A DNA stretch of 64,000 bases from Citrus sinensis. Lineage: Eukaryota > Streptophyta > Magnoliopsida > Sapindales > Rutaceae. How positions within the stretch are numbered: the stretch's first letter is position 1; every line of letters starts with the position of its first letter. Below the pieces are notes generated by a model that was not told the origin of the DNA, searched no databases, and saw only the letters and a program-made list of their open reading frames with translations. The position numbers and the translations under genes were made by a program. Below are positions 59,301 through 64,000 of the stretch, in pieces. The stretch is taken from NCBI RefSeq assembly GCF_022201045.2, contig NC_068559.1, positions 20,033,501 through 20,097,500 of the forward strand, written 5' to 3'.

Positions 59301-62113
59301 TGTACCTATCTTCGGATGCACTATGAGTTTAGCTAATTAATTATGATTTTATTTGTTGTGTTTCCGGAGATAACTCTTACATAAGTACATTTAGATATGG
59401 GAATTTATCAATTCATTGACTAGCTTTCTATTTTTCTTTTCAGAATGCTGATGGTGGATTTGCAACATATGAGCTTATGAGATCTTATCCTTGGTTGGAG
59501 GTAGCGTGCATTTTATGTTTATGCCTGTTACTTTTTTGCTCAAGTCTCCATTTTCTACATTTAAGAAGTCATTTCCCTGACTCAGACCAGGCCATCTATC
59601 ACCTTTCATTGCCCTTGTTACTTAACAACCCCACCAACCTGTCAGTCTCCATTAGTAAATCGTTGTTTGATGAGTACAGTGTATTTTCCATCTGAAAGCC
59701 ATTAACTTCTCTAAAATAGGGTAAAGACTGAGGTCTGTGAATGGAAATCAATTCTCATTTTATGGGCATAAAGCAGTATTTTAGGTAACTGATGGAACAG
59801 TTAGTAGAGTCTAGGTAAAAATAAACCATTCCTTAGAAAACATATGCCATAAAATGCATCTTAGCATGTGTTTTACCCTTCAATATGGAATTTATTTTGA
59901 TGAATTACCTATTCAGATATGCTAATTTTGTTTGATTCTGGAGTTCTTGGTAGAACGTTGGAATATCACTATTCTTATTTACCTTTTCTGTTGTAGGTGC
60001 TCAATCCTGCTGAAACTTTTGGTGACATTGTGATTGATTATCCGTAAGACATCAACACCTTGAGTTGAATCTGTTACTATTTTTTGTTTGTTTGATACAA
60101 GTTACTTTAACATCAACCACTTCGATTCTGTAGTTGTGTGGAATGTACCTCAGCTTCAATTCAAGCATTGACATCATTTAAGAAATTATATCCTGGGCAT
60201 TGGCAAGAAGATGTAGATCATTGTATTAAAAGAGCTGTCAAGTTTATTGAAAAGATTCAAGAATTAGATGGCTCATGGTTTGCCTCTTCTCTCAACAGCT
60301 GTATTTTGAAGATATATTAAATTTACAGTCCATTTGCTTTAAATGTCTGGTATCACACTTTAGCTTATGGGTTTTCAAGATTTGCATGAATAATTCCTAC
60401 AAGCTTCTCAAGTATGAGGATCTATGTTTTCTCTCAGCTCCCACTAAAGATTCTCATGGCTCACAGTTAGAACATTCATTTAATACCTTACATTGCTGAA
60501 TAGGTACGGCTCATGGGGTGTTTGCTTCACTTACGGTACATGGTTTGGGGTGAAAGGTTTGGTGGCTGCTGGAATGAACTACAGCAATTCTTCTACCATC
60601 CGTAAAGCTTGTGAGTTTCTGCTGTCAAAACAGCGTCCTTCAGGTGGCTGGGGAGAAAGTTATCTTTCATGTCAAAAAAAGGTTAGTACATCAATTTTTA
60701 TTTCTTTCTTGTCAAATTTATATTTTGAATACTTTTCAACTTCATAGACCACAAACTTGAGGTTGCCACAGTAGTCATTTCAAAAAATTTATCTCCATTT
60801 TAATGCATAGAATTAACTGTCTTATATGTGAATTGCTAGCGGTACTCTCATGACTAGCATTCATACATCCCCTTTTCCTTTCCACAAAGGATGAAAGCAC
60901 ATAAAGAATGTGAACTTCAGATGCCTTATATATAGAAACTTTTGTAAATGCCATTGAACTGCTCACTTATTACGTTTTATTGACATTTTGCACAGGTTTA
61001 TTCAAATCTTGAAGGGGATAGGTCTCATGTGGTAAATACAGCATGGGCTATGTTGGCTCTGATTGATGCTGGACAGGTACGCATCAACTGTTGCTGCAGT
61101 ACTTTAAAAGTTACATTGAGCTTAGTAAGAGAATTCTCGATTAATTCGTGTGACTACTAGAGTTCATCTCATATATGTTGATCAAAAGAGTGTGAATAAT
61201 GGTAATAGTCATCAAGGAGTTATTAATTTATTTACTTATTAAATTCTGGGTCATCTTCTAGAGATATTTTTTTTTGACGAATCTTCTAGAGATATTGATA
61301 GCATCATTCATCAGACATTCTATTTTATATACTTCTTGTAGTCGCATGCTTATAAACTTATTGGGCAGGCTGAGACAGATCCGACACCTTTGCACCGTGC
61401 TGCTAGATATTTAATAAATTCGCAAATGGAGAATGGAGATTATCCACAGGAGGTAATTCTGTGACACTTTATGCAATATGCATGTTTGATGGAATACATT
61501 ATCATTGGCACAGATACCATTCTATTTCACACACTAATTCTTGCAGAACCATGCATGCATGCTTCTAGATATGCTAATGCTGCAAAGCAATACCCATGCA
61601 ACAATTTAGAACTGAAAGTAGGGCCAAAAATATAAACCATTTATTTTAATAAATGACAAGGTATTGTATTATAATGTTTTCTTTCTTTTGATGAATGTTT
61701 GTTATATGTCTCTTGACATCTATGTTGGTATTTGATGGTATTTGGTAACAGTATCTATCAGCTTTATATGATGGTTTAAATGCACATACATTTTGGAAAA
61801 TGATATAAATAATTGAGAGATTTCATGGTGAATGATTATATGACCCTGACATACAATATCAGTATGGTATTTCAACTTTCCAATGTTACAGGCTGATATT
61901 AAACTGCATTGAATTTGAGAAAAAAAAAAAGGTCGAAAAATTAATATGGCATCAACATCTATAATGCCTGATTGTTTTGATATATTCTTCTCGCAGGAAA
62001 TTATGGGAGTCTTCAATAGGAATTGTATGATCAGCTACTCTGCATATAGAAACATTTTCCCTATTTGGGCACTTGGAGAGTACCGATGTCGAGTATTGGA
62101 GGCTCATATGTAA
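47304..62113 (+). CDS. CAS1: Oxidosqualene cyclase, cycloartenol synthase type
   Basis: Eighteen exons join in frame: 47304-47501, 48676-48861, 49091-49180, 49329-49541, 49646-49730, 55376-55542, 56372-56560, 56990-57103, 57405-57527, 57635-57757, 57873-57971, 59444-59500, 59997-60043, 60134-60277, 60504-60681, 60996-61076, 61369-61452 and 61997-62113. They give 764 codons plus TAA. Start [16 protein letters not shown] (260-265), QW-type repeats ([21 protein letters not shown]) and C-terminal [13 protein letters not shown] identify the family. The residues that direct cycloartenol formation in Arabidopsis CAS1 (Tyr410, His477, Ile481) are present as Tyr416, His483 and Ile487, with catalytic Asp489. 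Predicted role: 2,3-oxidosqualene to cycloartenol, first cyclic step to phytosterols, at the ER membrane. Oddities: a six-residue tandem duplication (190-201), DCTSE instead of DCTAE, PCVECT where CAS1 has PYVECT, and a GC-AG intron 3. Intron 5 holds a Copia element. Confidence 0.93.
49422..49457 (+). repeat. 18-bp in-frame tandem duplication in cyclase exon 4
   Basis: GGGGCTAATGATGGGCGA is repeated exactly at 49422-49439 and 49440-49457, encoding GANDGR twice (residues 190-201). CAS1-type proteins have a single GxNDG unit here. Catalytic residues downstream are offset by exactly six from the Arabidopsis numbering, consistent with this one insertion. Confidence 0.92.
50218..50454 (-). repeat. 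Copia 3' LTR (left copy)
   Basis: This is 237 bp; on the minus strand it starts TGTTGGAGATTTAG and ends CTTGTTTCA. It is nearly identical to 54816-55051. Confidence 0.95.
50455..50467 (-). other. Copia polypurine tract
   Basis: On the minus strand TTGAGGGGGAGTG lies directly before the 3' LTR, the expected position and composition of the plus-strand priming site. Confidence 0.85.
50468..51949 (-). pseudogene. Copia reverse transcriptase and RNase H
   Basis: A long frame at 51949-50777 carries the RT start ([40 protein letters not shown]), [12 protein letters not shown], the catalytic YVDD in [14 protein letters not shown], and RNase [10 protein letters not shown] and [11 protein letters not shown]. 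The RNase H end continues in another frame from about 50773 ([37 protein letters not shown]), so a frame break lies near 50775. Both catalytic centres are still present in sequence. Confidence 0.92.
52290..53100 (-). pseudogene. Copia integrase core, broken
   Basis: The clearest part is 52917-52699: [18 protein letters not shown] with the second catalytic Asp, then [21 protein letters not shown] with the catalytic Glu. The first Asp region (about 53080-52930, around the [17 protein letters not shown] block) is in other frames and broken. Stops and frame changes disable it. Confidence 0.85.
53101..53922 (-). pseudogene. Copia protease and GAG-pre-integrase zinc region
   Basis: The aspartic protease site is clear ([15 protein letters not shown]), followed by [15 protein letters not shown] and [22 protein letters not shown]-pre-integrase segment ends with the histidine-rich [13 protein letters not shown], then the CQYC pair of the integrase zinc domain. 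The frame is open for 273 codons. Confidence 0.92.
53923..54775 (-). pseudogene. Copia gag, frameshifted
   Basis: A start MSEEPLN at 54775 runs into a stop after 13 codons. The main gag reading continues at about 54720-54043 ([14 protein letters not shown] start, then [43 protein letters not shown]). A CCHC knuckle follows at about 53990-53950 ([15 protein letters not shown]). The early frameshift and later frame change make it non-coding as it stands. Confidence 0.88.
54798..54815 (-). other. Copia primer-binding site (initiator tRNA-Met type)
   Basis: On the minus strand TGGTATCAGAGCTAGG follows the 5' LTR directly. TGGTATCAGAGC is the standard complement of the plant initiator tRNA-Met 3' end used by most plant LTR elements. 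Confidence 0.93.
54816..55051 (-). repeat. Copia 5' LTR (right copy)
   Basis: This is 236 bp, the partner of 50218-50454, with five substitutions and one indel between them. Confidence 0.95.
57809..57824. repeat. (CA)n microsatellite in cyclase intron 10
   Basis: About seven CA units followed by TCTCT, 50 bases upstream of exon 11's acceptor. Confidence 0.85.
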
Positions 62114-64000
62114 ACTTTTTAACCATTTCGATTACAATCGTCCATATGCTTTCCAATTTCTACTAGTCCATTCAACTTTTTTGTTTCCTTATCGCTTTCA
62201 ATGCTGTAATGAGATGTACAAAGTTTCCAGCAAAAACAAAAACGAAAGCAGAATAAGGTAAGAAAAGACTCTTAGCTCATATATTTGAAGGACGAACCTA
62301 ATTCGGGAATCGGGTTTAGGATTAAACTTTATCTCCCACGATGAATGATGGATGAGACAACTTTCAAAATGGTGACAGGAGCAGGAGGTTCTTTGGAAAC
62401 AAGTATTGCAAGACAACCGCAATCAATTCCATTTTTACTGCTAGATGTTTGTTTATTAATTAATATTGGATAGGCTATGCAATTTGTTTTTTCTCAGATC
62501 AAAAGCAATATAACCTTATTTTATATAGGATTTAAAAGGCTTATCTCGACTTTAAAAAAAGAGAGATAATTATTGCGAAAATTAAATAATACCTTGGTGG
62601 CCTTATCTTGTCTGGGAATTGGGGACACTTTATTTTATCTATTAGACTTTAAAATGGTCTTATCTGGTTCTAGTTTGGGATAATTGACACCTCTCGTCTT
62701 GTTGTGGCCGGGGGCCAGTTCTCAACCATACAGCGGATCATCTTAATGCCCCGTTAGTCCTAGAGTCGTGCGTCCAAAATAATACCACTTAAAATTGTAT
62801 TCTGAGATTGACTGAGTGAGACTAGGCTAACAGATATGGTCAGATTAGACTGAACCGATTCTGTTTTTTTGTACTTAAATTTTGGAAGCCGAACTCCTGA
62901 AACAAAAGCCTGAACTACGAAGACTTTCATTAGACTAGGCTAAGCAGAAGGAGATGGACATCTGTTCGGCCCAGAGTGTAATTTCAATCTGGTAGCTGTA
63001 TTTCTCAAGTTTCAGGATTAAAATTGACTGGCCGTTCAACTTGATCCGTCCTAATTGAAGTTTCATCACCAAACACGTTCAACGCTGTGAACTAATTTTG
63101 CCTATACGTAATTACTTGGAAAAGGAAAGCAAATTTGTCCCTTCGATTACTATTACACAATAAAAAGAATATATGATGCCGTGACTGACCGCTGCAGCGT
63201 GCAAGTTATTTCGCTAAGATTAAGAACAAGTCAGCCTGGAACGCCATTAGCTTGAACATGCCCCACGTATATCATTCCAATCCAAAACTGCCTTCACGCT
63301 TTTCATTGGGCCATTTCATGATATGCTAGTGGACTAAGTGTCAATAGCCCTTACAGAAGCTGCCATTTGTCGAAAACCAGAGGTTAGCATTATCTTGTCC
63401 CTTCACAGACAGTGAGAGGGAAAAAAAAAGAAGAAAAAGAAAGGCCTTATCCAATACATGATACATCAACTCCCTTTCAAAAAAAAAAAAAAAATCAACT
63501 CAACTTTGACATTTATGTCCCTCATTAATCCACATCAATCTCCTACAGCTGCTTGTCTGCCTCCCTTCCCCACCTCTCGCCAAAATTTCAGTTAGAAATC
63601 TGCGGATCACGTCGAAACAAATAACACCATCTGGCACGTCATTTTATAATCCATATGATAATGCCAACAAGTATAAAAATTAACGTTATCCTGTTTCTTT
63701 CGTGTAATTTTTCAGAAGCTTGATTCATCTCATGACCTTTAAATCTACATTTCCATGAGATGAAGGCATGAATTAATTATATCCATCCAACGGTCCAAAT
63801 TCGGTCAATTTCAGTCGTGCAAGCTATGATATAAACACTTGTGTATTCACGTGATTCACAACTATTTTGGCTTGTGCGCCGTCATTGTTACACGATGTGG
63901 ATTTGCCGCGTTCCACAAACACTACATACGCTTTTAGTCAATTTCTTTTTTTTCCTAAATTAAAATAAAATATTAAAAAAAATCAACCAAACAAAAGACG
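62114..64000. other. Cyclase 3' flank and intergenic DNA
   Basis: The first few hundred bases should hold the cyclase 3' UTR. Beyond that I see A-rich runs near 63420 and 63480 and no reading frame, transposon border or RNA gene that I can support. Confidence 0.5.

Noticed and set aside
47304..62113. Cyclase as a pseudogene because of the 4.8-kb insertion
   Set aside because: The Copia element lies wholly inside an intron and all 18 exons join without a stop or frameshift.

Overview
The window is nuclear DNA of a flowering plant, most likely a woody core eudicot. It has AT-rich intergenic DNA, genes split by short GT-AG introns, and plant-specific transposon families. A Citrus-like rosid would fit, but that is a guess from general character, not shown by the sequence.

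Four host genes can be reconstructed exon by exon with open reading frames. From left to right they are: a HINT3-type histidine-triad adenylylsulfatase (6370-9685, +); a CHIP-type TPR/U-box ubiquitin ligase (14229-18395, +); a PUB9-type U-box/ARM ubiquitin ligase (23311-25483, -); and an 18-exon oxidosqualene cyclase of the cycloartenol synthase type (47304-62113, +). The cyclase keeps the Tyr/His/Ile signature of cycloartenol synthases. It also carries a six-residue in-frame tandem duplication and DCTSE in place of DCTAE. The four genes are functionally unrelated apart from the two U-box ligases.

Most of the rest is transposon-derived. Several elements can be delimited to the base by target-site duplications (TSDs). 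(i) A 1,458-bp Mutator-type element at 12006-13463 has long inverted repeats and a 9-bp TSD. It carries the C-terminal part of a sphingoid-base C4-hydroxylase gene, so it is a Pack-MULE. An internal 45-bp duplication looks like a template switch made during capture. (ii) A 5'-truncated LINE at 9952-10946 has an 18-bp TSD, just 3' of HINT3. (iii) A near-complete but broken LINE lies at about 37829-42760, with an oppositely oriented RNase H piece at its end. (iv) A 4,083-bp hAT transposon at 42917-46999 has an 8-bp TSD and ends 304 bp before the cyclase start codon. (v) A 4,834-bp Copia retrotransposon at 50218-55051 sits antisense in cyclase intron 5. Its LTRs differ by about 2%. (vi) Several MITEs belong to hAT, PIF/Harbinger and Mutator types, and two of them contain strong hairpins.

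The stretches 1-3764, 19575-23310, 25490-28027, 30347-34047, 34832-37377 and 62114-64000 are AT-rich and hold no gene I can support.
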